DNA of 64,000 bases from Aquibium pacificus (GTDB lineage Bacteria; Pseudomonadota; Alphaproteobacteria; Rhizobiales; Rhizobiaceae), in contig NZ_JBDPGJ010000002.1 of the NCBI RefSeq assembly GCF_040839445.1, positions 1,054,001-1,118,000 on the forward strand, written 5' to 3'. The notes under the pieces are model-generated. The model did not search any database. It was not told the origin of the DNA and saw only the letters and a list, made by a program, of their open reading frames with translations. Below, in pieces: positions 10,155-18,606 of the stretch. The translations under genes were made by a program, and so were the position numbers. The number at the start of each line of letters is the position of its first letter. The stretch's first letter is position 1.

Positions 10155-10862
10155 ATGGGCGAGCACACCGTTGCCTCCTTCGACGAGGAACTTCAGAGCA
10201 TCGATCGCCTCCTTTGCGACATGGGCGAACTCGCCGCCTCGATGGTGGACGACGCCACGCGGGCGCTGCTTTCGACCGACGCGGCACTCGCCCAGCGCAT
10301 CATCTCCGACGATGCCATCATGGACGCCAAGCAGCGCGAACTCGACGACAAGGCGATCACGCTGATCGCGCGCCGGCAGCCGATGGCGCAGGATCTTCGT
10401 GCCGTCGTCAGTGCCATCCGTATGGCAGGCGACCTCGAGCGCATCGGGGACCTGGCCAAGAACATCGCCAAGCGAGTCGGCGCGGTCGGGCTAACATCGA
10501 CGCCCTCGAGCCTTTCCTACTCGATCGAAACCATGGCGGAACTGGTGTATCACCAGGTCAAGAAGGTGGTCGACCTCTACGTCGCGCGCGAGGCCGAAGC
10601 CCTCGTCCCGCTACGCGTCGAGGACGAGAAGATTGACATCAAGTACACTGCGATCTTCCGCGAGCTCCTGACATACATGATGGAAGACCCGCGCAACATC
10701 ACCGCCTGTACGCATCTCCTGTTCTGCGCCAAGAACCTCGAGCGAATTGGCGATCACGTCACCAACATCGCCGAGAACGCCTACTACGTGATGACTGGCA
10801 AACAATTGCCCATGGCGCGGCCAAAGATCGATGAAACGGCGGTAGCCGGCGTAGGTGCCTGA
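10155..10862 (+). CDS. phoU: Phosphate signalling complex protein PhoU
   Basis: 235 residues, two tandem PhoU three-helix repeats. Each carries the conserved metal-binding pattern: MAGDLERIGDLAKNIAKR in the first and KNLERIGDHVTNIAE in the second. PhoU links PstB to the PhoR/PhoB system and restrains Pho output under high phosphate. It lies between pstB and phoB, 12 bp before the latter. Confidence 0.95.
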   Translation: MGEHTVASFDEELQSIDRLLCDMGELAASMVDDATRALLSTDAALAQRIISDDAIMDAKQRELDDKAITLIARRQPMAQDLRAVVSAIRMAGDLERIGDLAKNIAKRVGAVGLTSTPSSLSYSIETMAELVYHQVKKVVDLYVAREAEALVPLRVEDEKIDIKYTAIFRELLTYMMEDPRNITACTHLLFCAKNLERIGDHVTNIAENAYYVMTGKQLPMARPKIDETAVAGVGA

Positions 10863-10874
10863 GGAAGACGCGGC

Positions 10875-11564
10875 ATGATTGCGGCAAAGGTCATGGTTGT
10901 CGAGGACGAGGAACCGCTCTGCGTCCTCCTAAAGTACAATCTCGAAGCCGAAGGCTATCAGGTCGAGATCGTCACCCGCGGCGACGAGGCCGAGATCCGG
11001 CTGCAGGAGAGCGTGCCGGACCTGCTCGTCCTCGACTGGATGGTGCCGGCGATCTCGGGCATCGAACTGTGCAGGCGGCTCAGGATGCGGCCGGAGACGG
11101 AACGGCTGCCGATTATCATGCTGACGGCCCGCGGCGAGGAGAGCGATCGCGTGCGCGGCCTCTCGACGGGCGCCGACGACTATCTGGTGAAACCCTTCTC
11201 CACGCCGGAATTCATCGCGCGGGTGCGCGCGCTGCTGCGCCGCGCAAAGCCGGAAGTGCTCTCCAGCGTGCTCAAGGTCGGCGATATCGTGCTCGATCGC
11301 GAATCGCATCGCGTCTACCGCAAGAAGAGCGAGATCAAGCTCGGACCGACCGAGTTCCGCCTGCTCGAATTCCTGATGCAGCATCCCGGCCGCGTCTTCT
11401 CGCGCGGCCAGTTGCTCGACAACGTGTGGGGCGAGACGATCTACATCGACGAACGCACCGTCGACGTCCATGTCGGACGCCTGCGCAAGGCGGTCAACAA
11501 CGGTCGGATGCCCGACGTCATCCGCACGATCCGCGGTGCGGGTTACGCGATCCGAGAGGCTTGA
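10875..11564 (+). CDS. phoB: Phosphate regulon response regulator PhoB
   Basis: 229 residues, OmpR/PhoB family. The receiver has acidic residues in VVEDEEP, phospho-acceptor Asp54 (LVLDWMVPAISGIEL, a PhoB-like sequence) and Lys in LVKPFS. The C-terminal winged helix includes IYIDERTVDVHVGRLRKAV. It binds Pho boxes such as the one before pstS. Its usual kinase PhoR is not encoded in this window. It ends the pst operon, 122 bp before the haloperoxidase gene. Confidence 0.95.
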   Translation: MIAAKVMVVEDEEPLCVLLKYNLEAEGYQVEIVTRGDEAEIRLQESVPDLLVLDWMVPAISGIELCRRLRMRPETERLPIIMLTARGEESDRVRGLSTGADDYLVKPFSTPEFIARVRALLRRAKPEVLSSVLKVGDIVLDRESHRVYRKKSEIKLGPTEFRLLEFLMQHPGRVFSRGQLLDNVWGETIYIDERTVDVHVGRLRKAVNNGRMPDVIRTIRGAGYAIREA

Positions 11565-11686
11565 CGTCGTCCGTACCGCGCCTGGAACGGCGCGACCTCG
11601 TCCCCGCGCATCCGGCTCCCCTTGCCTGCCAAAGACCGGACATGCTTATTGTGCGGCGTTCGGTGAGCGATTTTTGGGAGGCGCCG

Positions 11687-13021
11687 ATGGGAACGATCCG
11701 CAAAATGGCGGCGACGTGCGTTCTTGCAATCGCCGCCTGCTTGTCCATTTCAGGCGGTAGCTTTGCGCAGCCAGCGACAACCTCGGCCGCCGACGTACTG
11801 GAGACATGGTACCGTCTGACGCTTGAACTCGTCCGGCACACTCCGACCTATTCTCCGCCGGTGGCAAGCCGCTCTCTCGCCTATCTCGGCGTCACGGCGT
11901 TCGAAGTGGTTGCCTCTGGCGATGGGGAATTGCAGTCGCTCGGAGGTCAACTGAACGAATTCGAGCAGCCCGTGCAGCGTGAGCCGGGGGCGGCCTACGA
12001 TGAAGCGGTTGCGCTCGAATCGGCGATGTCGCATGCCATTCGCACCCTCTTCGCCAACACGGGGCCAACGGGACAGCGTGCGATGGCCGCGGTCGGAAAA
12101 AAGCTCTCTTCAGAGGTGTCCCGAGGCCTATCCCAAGAGGTTGTCGCGCGGAGCGAGGCTTACGGCCGAACGGTTGCGGAGCATGTGCTTGCATGGTCTG
12201 CCGGCGATGGCGGCGCGGTCGTCGAGAACATGGGCTTCCCGCTTGCATACGTGCTGAAGGAGGGCCCCGCCCACTGGGTGCCCACCAGCCTCGTCTCGCA
12301 GCAGCAGACCCCGCTCCTCCCCGACTGGGGCAGGAACCGGCCCCTCGTGATGCCGGACGGAGCCTCGTGCCCGCTTCCCCCGCCGCCGGAATACAGCGAG
12401 GAGAAAGACTCGAGGTTCTATGAGGAAGCGCTCGAAGTCTACGAGACCGTGAACGGCCTGAGCGAGGAGCAGCAGGCGATCGCCCGCTTCTGGTCGGACG
12501 ACCCGATGCTGTCACCGACACCGCCCGGTCACTGGATGTCGATCGCCACACAAATCCTCGATCGGGAAGACGCCGGGCTTGCGCGAAGGGTCGATGTACT
12601 CGCCCGTCTCGGGCTCGCGCTTTCGGATTCGTTCATCGCTTGCTGGCACGCCAAGTACGAATTCGATCTGGTCCGCCCGGTTACCTATATCCGCCGGGTC
12701 ATCGATCCCCGCTGGGTCCCTATCCTGAACACCCCCCCGTTTCCGGAATACCCGAGCGGCCACAGCACGCAGTCGGCCGCCGCCGCGGAGGTTCTTGCCG
12801 ATCTCTTCGGAGATCCATTTGAATTCGTGGACGCCACCCACGAATCCGACGGTCTGCCGGCTCGACGGTATCGAAGCTTCCGCCACGCGGCGGACGAAGC
12901 GGGCATATCCAGACTCTACGGCGGTATTCACTTCCGCGCCGCAATCGAGCGTGGGCTGGAACAGGGCCGGTGCGTGGCGGCCTTTGTGAATGGCTTACGG
13001 ACGAGGGAAACGAAAGGATGA
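11687..13021 (+). CDS. Exported vanadium-dependent haloperoxidase-like PAP2 protein
   Basis: 444 residues from ATG 11687, preceded by GGGAGG at 11676-11681; an open frame extends upstream into phoB but is not coding. A signal peptide spans residues 1-28. The vanadate pocket of the haloperoxidase/PAP2 superfamily appears complete: Lys323 and Arg330 (KYEFDLVRP), Ser357-Gly358-His359 (PSGH) and Arg409 with His415 (SRLYGGIH), with the K-x6-R and R-x5-H spacing of true haloperoxidases. The family oxidises halides with H2O2 or acts as acid phosphatase; which applies here cannot be told from sequence. Its stop overlaps the start of the next gene (ATGA), so the two are coupled. Position after phoB would also suit a phosphatase. 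Confidence 0.82.
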   Translation: MGTIRKMAATCVLAIAACLSISGGSFAQPATTSAADVLETWYRLTLELVRHTPTYSPPVASRSLAYLGVTAFEVVASGDGELQSLGGQLNEFEQPVQREPGAAYDEAVALESAMSHAIRTLFANTGPTGQRAMAAVGKKLSSEVSRGLSQEVVARSEAYGRTVAEHVLAWSAGDGGAVVENMGFPLAYVLKEGPAHWVPTSLVSQQQTPLLPDWGRNRPLVMPDGASCPLPPPPEYSEEKDSRFYEEALEVYETVNGLSEEQQAIARFWSDDPMLSPTPPGHWMSIATQILDREDAGLARRVDVLARLGLALSDSFIACWHAKYEFDLVRPVTYIRRVIDPRWVPILNTPPFPEYPSGHSTQSAAAAEVLADLFGDPFEFVDATHESDGLPARRYRSFRHAADEAGISRLYGGIHFRAAIERGLEQGRCVAAFVNGLRTRETKG

Positions 13022-14625
13022 GATCGTCACTTCTTCTTCGCCCCTTCACGGTTGCGCTCGTGCTTCTTGCGATCTCGCATCCGTCGTATGCCGAGGATGA
13101 CATCACGATCCCGCACTTCATCGAAGAGACCGCGGCAAGCGGGATCGACAGCATCTATGAGGGTGAGTGGGAGTTCATGGTCGGCGGAGGGGTCGCCACA
13201 TTCGATTGCAACGCCGATGGTTTCCCCGATGCGCTGCTCGCGGGAGGGGCTTCGCCGGCCAGGTTCTTCAGGAACGTCAGCGCGCAAGGCGGTCCGCTCC
13301 GCTTCGTGGCGCAGGAAAGCGGGCTTGAACTGGAGGCGGTCTCGGGCGCCTATCCCCTGGACATCGATTCCGACGGGAACCGGGACGTCGTTCTGCTTCG
13401 CGTCGGGGAAAACGTGCTCATGCGCGGCCTTGGCGGTTGCCGTTTCGAGCGTGCCAACGAGGCGTGGGGGTTCGACGGGGGAGACGCGTGGTCCACCGCA
13501 TTCGCCGCCACATGGGAAAGAGGCGCCGCTTTCCCGACCCTTGCGATCGGCAACTACATCGATCGCGCTCAGGAAGCGTTTCCCTGGGGCTCCTGCACGG
13601 ACAACTGGCTCCACCGGCCGGCATCCGACGGCGAGCCGCGTTTCGCGGAACCTCTTCCGCTTAGACCGAGCTACTGCGCGCTGTCGATGCTGTTCACCGA
13701 CTGGAACCGCTCCAGCACGCCGGATCTGCGGGTCTCGAACGACCGCGAGTACTACAAGGGCGGCCAGGAGCAGCTCTGGCGTATTCCTCCCGACGAAGCG
13801 CCGGTTCTCTACGGCGAAAAGGACGGATGGAAGCGGCTCCTGATCTGGGGCATGGGGATCGCCAGCTACGACCTCGATTTCGATGGCTATCCCGAGTATT
13901 TCCTGACCAGCATGGCCGACAACAAGCTGCAGACGCTTGCCTCGGTCGACGCCGGCAAGCCTCAACCGGTCTATGCCGACATCGCTTTTGCCAAAGGCGC
14001 CACCGCGCACCGTCCCTATATCGGGGACGACGTAAAGCCCTCCACCGCTTGGCACACACAGTTCGAGGACGTCGACAATGACGGGCTCGTCGACCTCTTC
14101 ATCGCCAAAGGCAACGTGGCGGAGATGCCGGATTTCGCGGCGGAGGATCCGAACAACCTCCTGCTTCAGCAAGCCGACGGTCGGTTCAAGGAGGTCGGGG
14201 ACAAAGCTGGAATGGGCAGCACTGCGATATCGCGCGGCGCCGCACTTGCGGATTTCAACCTCGACGGTCAACTCGACCTTCTGGTCGTGAATCGGTGGAA
14301 GCCGGCGCAGCTATGGCGAAACGAAGGTACCGAAGGCAACTGGGTCGGCCTTGAACTCAGGCAAGCCGGTCCCAACCGCGAAGCCATCGGCTCATGGATC
14401 GAAACCCGGCGTGGTGACAAGATCATGCGGCGGGAGATAAGCGTGGGGGGTGGGCATGCGTCCGGCCACCTTGGCTGGTGGCATCTGGGGCTGGGTGCAG
14501 ATCGTCAGGCCGAATTGCGTGTCGTCTGGCCCGATGGCGAAGCCGGCGCCTGGCAGCGGGTCGAGTCTGGCCGCTTCCATATCATCGAACGGGGCCGGCC
14601 GACGGTCGTGTGGAACCCATCATAG
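13018..14625 (+). CDS. Exported FG-GAP/VCBS repeat protein with UnbV (CRTAC1-like) domain
   Basis: 535 residues from ATG 13018, overlapping the haloperoxidase stop by four bases. Residues 1-23 form a signal peptide (cleavage near SYA-EDD). The mature part shows repeated calcium-binding FG-GAP/VCBS blades, each with a D-x-D-x-DG-type loop (FDCNADGFPDALLAGG, DVDNDGLVDLFIAKG, DFNLDGQLDLLVVN), consistent with a beta propeller. The C-terminal portion (GNWVGLELRQAGPNREAIGS through VVWPDGEAG) is an ASPIC/UnbV domain. The protein is predicted periplasmic or extracellular. The coupling suggests a partner or scaffold role for the haloperoxidase-like enzyme; this is inference. Confidence 0.85.
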   Translation: MRSSLLLRPFTVALVLLAISHPSYAEDDITIPHFIEETAASGIDSIYEGEWEFMVGGGVATFDCNADGFPDALLAGGASPARFFRNVSAQGGPLRFVAQESGLELEAVSGAYPLDIDSDGNRDVVLLRVGENVLMRGLGGCRFERANEAWGFDGGDAWSTAFAATWERGAAFPTLAIGNYIDRAQEAFPWGSCTDNWLHRPASDGEPRFAEPLPLRPSYCALSMLFTDWNRSSTPDLRVSNDREYYKGGQEQLWRIPPDEAPVLYGEKDGWKRLLIWGMGIASYDLDFDGYPEYFLTSMADNKLQTLASVDAGKPQPVYADIAFAKGATAHRPYIGDDVKPSTAWHTQFEDVDNDGLVDLFIAKGNVAEMPDFAAEDPNNLLLQQADGRFKEVGDKAGMGSTAISRGAALADFNLDGQLDLLVVNRWKPAQLWRNEGTEGNWVGLELRQAGPNREAIGSWIETRRGDKIMRREISVGGGHASGHLGWWHLGLGADRQAELRVVWPDGEAGAWQRVESGRFHIIERGRPTVVWNPS

Positions 14626-14667
14626 TTCGACAGTGAGGGAGCACCCCCAGCCGGCGGCATACTTTCC

Positions 14668-15915
14668 TCAGACGACCTCCTTTCCCGTGCGGTTGGAAAC
14701 GGTTGTTGCGCCGGCTGCGAAGATCTCGCGGTCGATGAAGGCGAGGGCACGCAGGGCGCAACCCTCCCGGATCAGCGGCATCTCGTCCGGTTCGGTCTCG
14801 AAACTGGGGAGGTCGTGGTGCTGGCCGCCGGCGGTCTTGGCGAGTGCCTCCAGCATCGGTCCCTCCACGAGATCGAAGGCGAGCGCACCCTGGCCGACGA
14901 TGGCGACCGGAGCCGGGTCGATCAGGGAAAAGAGGCTGCCTAGGCCGAAGCCGATCGCCTCGCCGGCACGCCGGAAGGCTTCACGCTCCGGGCCGGGATG
15001 GTCGCGGGCGGCCTGCGCGAGCGCGAGCATCTCCTCGTCGCTAATGTCGGTCGCGTAGGCGTCTTCCTCGTTCAAACTCTTGGCGTTGCGCCAGATCGCG
15101 TAGTTGCCGGCGTATGCCTCCACGCACCCCCGGCGCCCGCAGCGGCAGAGCGCGCCGTCAGGAATGTGGTTCATGTGGCCGAATTCGGCGCCCGAGGAGG
15201 TAGTGCCCGTGAAGAGCTGTCCATTCAGCATCAGCCCCATGCCGATCCCGTGCGACAGGAGGATCGCGATGAAGTTCTCGGAATATCGTTGCGGTCGCCT
15301 TGCGCGGAGGGCGACCGCTATCATGTTGCAGTCGTTTTCCACCGTGACGGAAATGCCGAATGCGTCTTCCAGCAGGTCGGCGAAGGCGATGTCCGTGTGG
15401 GGGGTGATCGGCGACCACAGGAGCTTGCGCGCACCCGAATCCGTGATGCCCTGCAGGCCGAAAGCGATACGGCGGACCCGCCGTCCGCTCTTGTTCGACC
15501 GGGAAACGAGTTCGCCGATCATGATGCTCGCCGCCTCGACGAGTTCCCCCTTCGATAGCCGTAGCGTCTCCAGCCGCTTCTGCTTCGCCTCGACGATCTC
15601 GCCAGCATAGTCGATGAGGGCCGCGGAAAGCGAGTTCATCGACAGCACCACCGCCACCACCGTCGCTGCGTCCGGGTTAAGGCCGAGTGCCACCTGCGGC
15701 CGGCCCCTGCGCGCCGTGGTCGCCTCGCCGTCGCGGATCTCACGGAGGATGTCCTCCTCGATCAGGTCGGCGGTGATGGCCGAGACCGTCGAAGCGCTGA
15801 GACCGGTCTGCGCGCAGATGTCTGTGCGGGAGAGGCGCCCGCCGCTTCGCAGCGTCGCAATCACCACCCTCCGGTTCTGCCGGCGCACGTCGTCCGACCG
15901 CGTCACCGCCGTCAT
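14668..15915 (-). CDS. ROK-family transcriptional regulator (XylR-like)
   Basis: 415 residues. An N-terminal winged helix-turn-helix (residues 10-70, LSRTDICAQTGLSASTVSAI) is followed by a ROK sugar-kinase-like domain with the zinc motif C-x-C-x2-x2-C (ALCRCGRRGCVEAYAG). The catalytic DG-type Asp of ROK kinases is not conserved, as in NagC/XylR/Mlc repressors. It is divergent from xylF with 213 bp between them, so it most likely represses xylFHG and releases with xylose or a related sugar. The sugar identity is inferred from the neighbours only. Confidence 0.85.
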   Translation of the reverse strand: MTAVTRSDDVRRQNRRVVIATLRSGGRLSRTDICAQTGLSASTVSAITADLIEEDILREIRDGEATTARRGRPQVALGLNPDAATVVAVVLSMNSLSAALIDYAGEIVEAKQKRLETLRLSKGELVEAASIMIGELVSRSNKSGRRVRRIAFGLQGITDSGARKLLWSPITPHTDIAFADLLEDAFGISVTVENDCNMIAVALRARRPQRYSENFIAILLSHGIGMGLMLNGQLFTGTTSSGAEFGHMNHIPDGALCRCGRRGCVEAYAGNYAIWRNAKSLNEEDAYATDISDEEMLALAQAARDHPGPEREAFRRAGEAIGFGLGSLFSLIDPAPVAIVGQGALAFDLVEGPMLEALAKTAGGQHHDLPSFETEPDEMPLIREGCALRALAFIDREIFAAGATTVSNRTGKEVV

Positions 15916-15966
15916 CGCGGCGAATCCTCCCTGTCGCCATTAGGTTTGCAGCGCGGCATTTTGTTG

Positions 15967-15977
15967 TTGCACTGCAA
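15967..15977. promoter_or_regulatory. Small palindrome in the ROK/xylF intergenic region
   Basis: TTGCA-C-TGCAA is a perfect 11-bp palindrome 52 bp upstream of the ROK start and 26 bp before the xylF -35. It could be an operator for the ROK protein or another regulator. Short length makes chance possible. Confidence 0.35.
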
Positions 15978-16002
15978 TACGTTAGGTCGATCGAGATTCA
16001 TC

Positions 16003-16031
16003 TTGACACAGCGCAATGGGTGAGTCACTAT
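16003..16031 (+). promoter_or_regulatory. Probable sigma-70 promoter of xylFHG
   Basis: A perfect -35 TTGACA (16003-16008) is followed after 17 bp by CACTAT (16026-16031), a weak -10 sharing three bases with TATAAT. It faces xylF, whose ATG is about 90 bp downstream. The weak -10 fits a regulated promoter. Confidence 0.55.
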
Positions 16032-16035
16032 TTTT

Positions 16036-16048
16036 TTCGAGCCTCGAA
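16036..16048. promoter_or_regulatory. Candidate ROK operator overlapping the xylF start of transcription
   Basis: TTCGAG-C-CTCGAA is a perfect palindrome embedded in AT-rich flanks (T-run before, AATTAAA after). This resembles the AT-flanked CG-core sites of NagC/Mlc-type ROK repressors. It sits right after the predicted -10, a repressor position. Confidence 0.5.
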
Positions 16049-16128
16049 TTAAAGGGGCTGGGCTGGCGAAAATCCCGCGCGCGGGACCGTCGGCATGTCA
16101 TGTGCAACGATGCACCGGGAGGATAAGC

Positions 16129-17163
16129 ATGAACAAGACGATGCTGGCGCTGAGCTGCGCCGTATTCAGCATTTCTTTCGCCGGCGGAGCGCTCGCCAAG
16201 GACAAGACCATCGGTGTTTCGTGGTCGAATTTCCAGGAAGAGCGTTGGAAGACCGACGAAGCTGCCATGAAGGCTGCCATCGAGGCAGCCGGCGACAAAT
16301 ACATCTCCGCCGACGCGCAGTCATCGGCTGCCAAGCAGCTGACGGACGTGGAAGCGCTGATCTCGCAGGGCGCCAACGCGCTCATCATCCTCGCCCAGGA
16401 CGCCTCGGCGATCGGCCCCGCTGTCGAAAAAGCCGTCAACGAAGGAATTCCGGTGGTCGGCTATGACCGTCTGATCGAGAACGAGAACGCCTTCTACCTC
16501 ACCTTCGACAACAAGGAAGTCGGCCGCATGCAGGCCCGCGAGGTCTTCAAGGTCCAACCGGAAGGCAACTACGCCTTCATCAAGGGTTCCTCGTCCGATC
16601 CGAACGCGGACTTCCTGTTCTCCGGTCAGATGGAAGTGCTCAAGGAAGCCATCGACAGCGGCAAGGTCAAGAACGTCGGCGAAGCCTATACCGACGGCTG
16701 GCTCCCGGCCAACGCCCAGAAGAACATGGAGCAGATCCTGACCGCCAACAACAACGACATCGATGCGGTCGTTGCTTCGAATGACGGTACGGCCGGTGGC
16801 GTCGTGGCCGCGCTTTCGGCGCAGGGCATGGCGGGCATTCCGGTTTCCGGTCAGGATGGCGACCACGCCGCGCTGAACCGGGTCGCGCTCGGCACCCAGA
16901 CCGTCTCGGTGTGGAAGGATGCGCGCGAACTCGGCAAGAACGCGGCCGAGATCGCGTCTGCGCTCGCTGACGGAACCGAGATGGGCGCCATTGCCAATGC
17001 CGTGAAGTTCACGACGCCCGGCGGCAAGGAAGTCGACGCCGTGTTCCTGACCCCGGTCCCGATCACCAAGGACAATCTGAACGTCGTCGTCGACGCCGGC
17101 TGGATCTCCAAGGAAGCCCTTTGCCAGGGCGTTGACGCCGGCAAGGTCGCCGTCTGCGACTGA
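16129..17163 (+). CDS. xylF: Sugar (probably xylose) ABC transporter, periplasmic binding protein
   Basis: 344 residues from ATG 16129, preceded by GGGAGGA at 16117-16123; an upstream in-frame ATG lacks a ribosome site. Residues 1-23 are a signal peptide ending ALA-KDK. The mature protein is a periplasmic-binding-protein-type I fold: IGVSWSNFQEERWKTDE, the hinge region with VVGYDRLIEN and the ligand loop SNDGTAGG with VSGQDGD, all typical of XylF. It delivers sugar to XylH. It leads the xylFHG operon opposite the ROK regulator. Xylose specificity rests on family resemblance. Confidence 0.88.
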   Translation: MNKTMLALSCAVFSISFAGGALAKDKTIGVSWSNFQEERWKTDEAAMKAAIEAAGDKYISADAQSSAAKQLTDVEALISQGANALIILAQDASAIGPAVEKAVNEGIPVVGYDRLIENENAFYLTFDNKEVGRMQAREVFKVQPEGNYAFIKGSSSDPNADFLFSGQMEVLKEAIDSGKVKNVGEAYTDGWLPANAQKNMEQILTANNNDIDAVVASNDGTAGGVVAALSAQGMAGIPVSGQDGDHAALNRVALGTQTVSVWKDARELGKNAAEIASALADGTEMGAIANAVKFTTPGGKEVDAVFLTPVPITKDNLNVVVDAGWISKEALCQGVDAGKVAVCD

Positions 17164-17183
17164 TCTTTGCGTTCCAACGGAAT

Positions 17184-17216
17184 CTGCGCCGCGGTTTGAC
17201 GAAAGCCGCGGCGCAG
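17184..17216 (+). terminator. Strong stem-loop between xylF and xylH
   Basis: CTGCGCCGCGG (17184-17194) pairs perfectly with CCGCGGCGCAG (17206-17216), an 11-bp GC stem with an 11-nt spacer that can add three more pairs. No T-run follows. It probably stabilises xylF mRNA and lowers expression of the permease and ATPase. Confidence 0.6.
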
Positions 17217-17277
17217 GCTTAACTACCTTCAAGAACAATCCGGACCGCCGGAGACAGCCCCAGCGGGGGAGGAAACC

Positions 17278-18591
17278 ATGTCCGAAGCGACCTCGACGGC
17301 GCCTGCCGATCGCGCCCGCGCCAATGAACTCGGCCCCGTCGGGAGCTTCCTCAAGGCCACCGAACTCGATACGCGCATGCTCGGCATGGTGGGCGCGTTG
17401 CTCATCATCTGGCTCGGTTTCCACATTTTCTCCGGCGGCATCTTCCTGACGCCGCGCAATCTGTGGAACCTCTCGGTTCAGTCCTCTTCCATCGCGGTGA
17501 TGGCCACGGGCATGGTCCTGGTCATCGTCACGCGCAACATCGACCTGTCCGTGGGTTCGATCCTCGGCTTCGTCGGGATGATCATGGGCGTGACGCAGGC
17601 AGAGATCCTGCCGCAATATCTCGACTTCGGAAATCCGGCCATCTGGGTCATCGCCCTGGCTGCGGGCATCGTGGTCGGCGTCGTCATCGGCGGCCTGCAA
17701 GGCTACATCATCGCCTATCTCGGCGTTCCGGCATTCATCGTTACGCTCGGCGGCCTCTTGGTCTGGCGCGGTGCGGCATGGTGGGTAACCAGCGGGCGCA
17801 CGGTGGCGCCGATGGACGAAACCTTCAGGCTGATGGGCGGTGGGCCCGCCGGCTCGATCGGCTCGACGGCGAGCTGGATCGTCGGCATCGTCGCCTGCGT
17901 GGCGGTGGTGCTGCTCCTCTATTTCGGTCGCAACCAGCGCAAGCGGTTCCATTTCCCGCTCCGGCCGGTGTGGGCAGAGGTGTTTCTCGGCGCGGTCGCC
18001 TGCGTGGTCATTCTGGGAGCGGTGGCGGTTGCCAATTCCTACCCGTGGCCGATCGGGATCGTGCGGCGCTATGCACAGGAGAACGATCTCACCATCCCCG
18101 ACGGCGGCCTGTTCATTGCCCACGGCATCGCGATTCCGGTGCTGATCGCCATCGGGGTCGGAATCGTCATGACGTTCCTGTCCACGCGCACAAGCTTCGG
18201 CCGCTACGTCTTCGCGATCGGCGGCAATCCGGAAGCCGCGGAACTGGCCGGCATCAACACGCGCTGGGTCACCATGAAGATCTTCATGCTGATGGGCGGG
18301 CTCGCGGCGATCGGCGCGGCGATCTCGACCGCGCGGCTGAATGCGGCCACCAACGCTCAGGGCACGCTCGACGAACTGCTCGTCATCGCCGCGGCGGTCA
18401 TCGGCGGCACCTCGCTCGCCGGCGGCTCGGGGACGGTCGCGGGCGCCATGCTGGGGGCGGTGCTCATGCAGTCGCTGGCGACCGGCATGATTCTGCTCGG
18501 CGTCGACACGCCGCTGCAGAACATCGTGGTCGGCCTCGTCCTGGTCGTTGCCGTATGGCTCGACACGATCTACCGCCGCACGGTCCAGTAG
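17278..18591 (+). CDS. xylH: Sugar ABC transporter permease XylH
   Basis: 437 residues with about ten to twelve hydrophobic helices. The BPD_transp_2 family signature is visible in RNIDLSVGSILGFVGM and in the C-terminal GGNPEAAELAGIN and AAVIGGTSLAGGSGTVAGA segments. It forms the inner-membrane channel for the sugar bound by XylF. Gene order xylF-xylH-xylG, with 15 bp to xylG, supports one transport operon. Confidence 0.9.
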   Translation: MSEATSTAPADRARANELGPVGSFLKATELDTRMLGMVGALLIIWLGFHIFSGGIFLTPRNLWNLSVQSSSIAVMATGMVLVIVTRNIDLSVGSILGFVGMIMGVTQAEILPQYLDFGNPAIWVIALAAGIVVGVVIGGLQGYIIAYLGVPAFIVTLGGLLVWRGAAWWVTSGRTVAPMDETFRLMGGGPAGSIGSTASWIVGIVACVAVVLLLYFGRNQRKRFHFPLRPVWAEVFLGAVACVVILGAVAVANSYPWPIGIVRRYAQENDLTIPDGGLFIAHGIAIPVLIAIGVGIVMTFLSTRTSFGRYVFAIGGNPEAAELAGINTRWVTMKIFMLMGGLAAIGAAISTARLNAATNAQGTLDELLVIAAAVIGGTSLAGGSGTVAGAMLGAVLMQSLATGMILLGVDTPLQNIVVGLVLVVAVWLDTIYRRTVQ

Positions 18592-18606
18592 GACGGGAGA
18601 AGCAGG

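Noticed and set aside
11069..11686. Upstream extension of the haloperoxidase reading frame into phoB
   Set aside because: The extension is out of frame with phoB, lacks a ribosome site, and a signal peptide with good GGAGG spacing begins at 11687.
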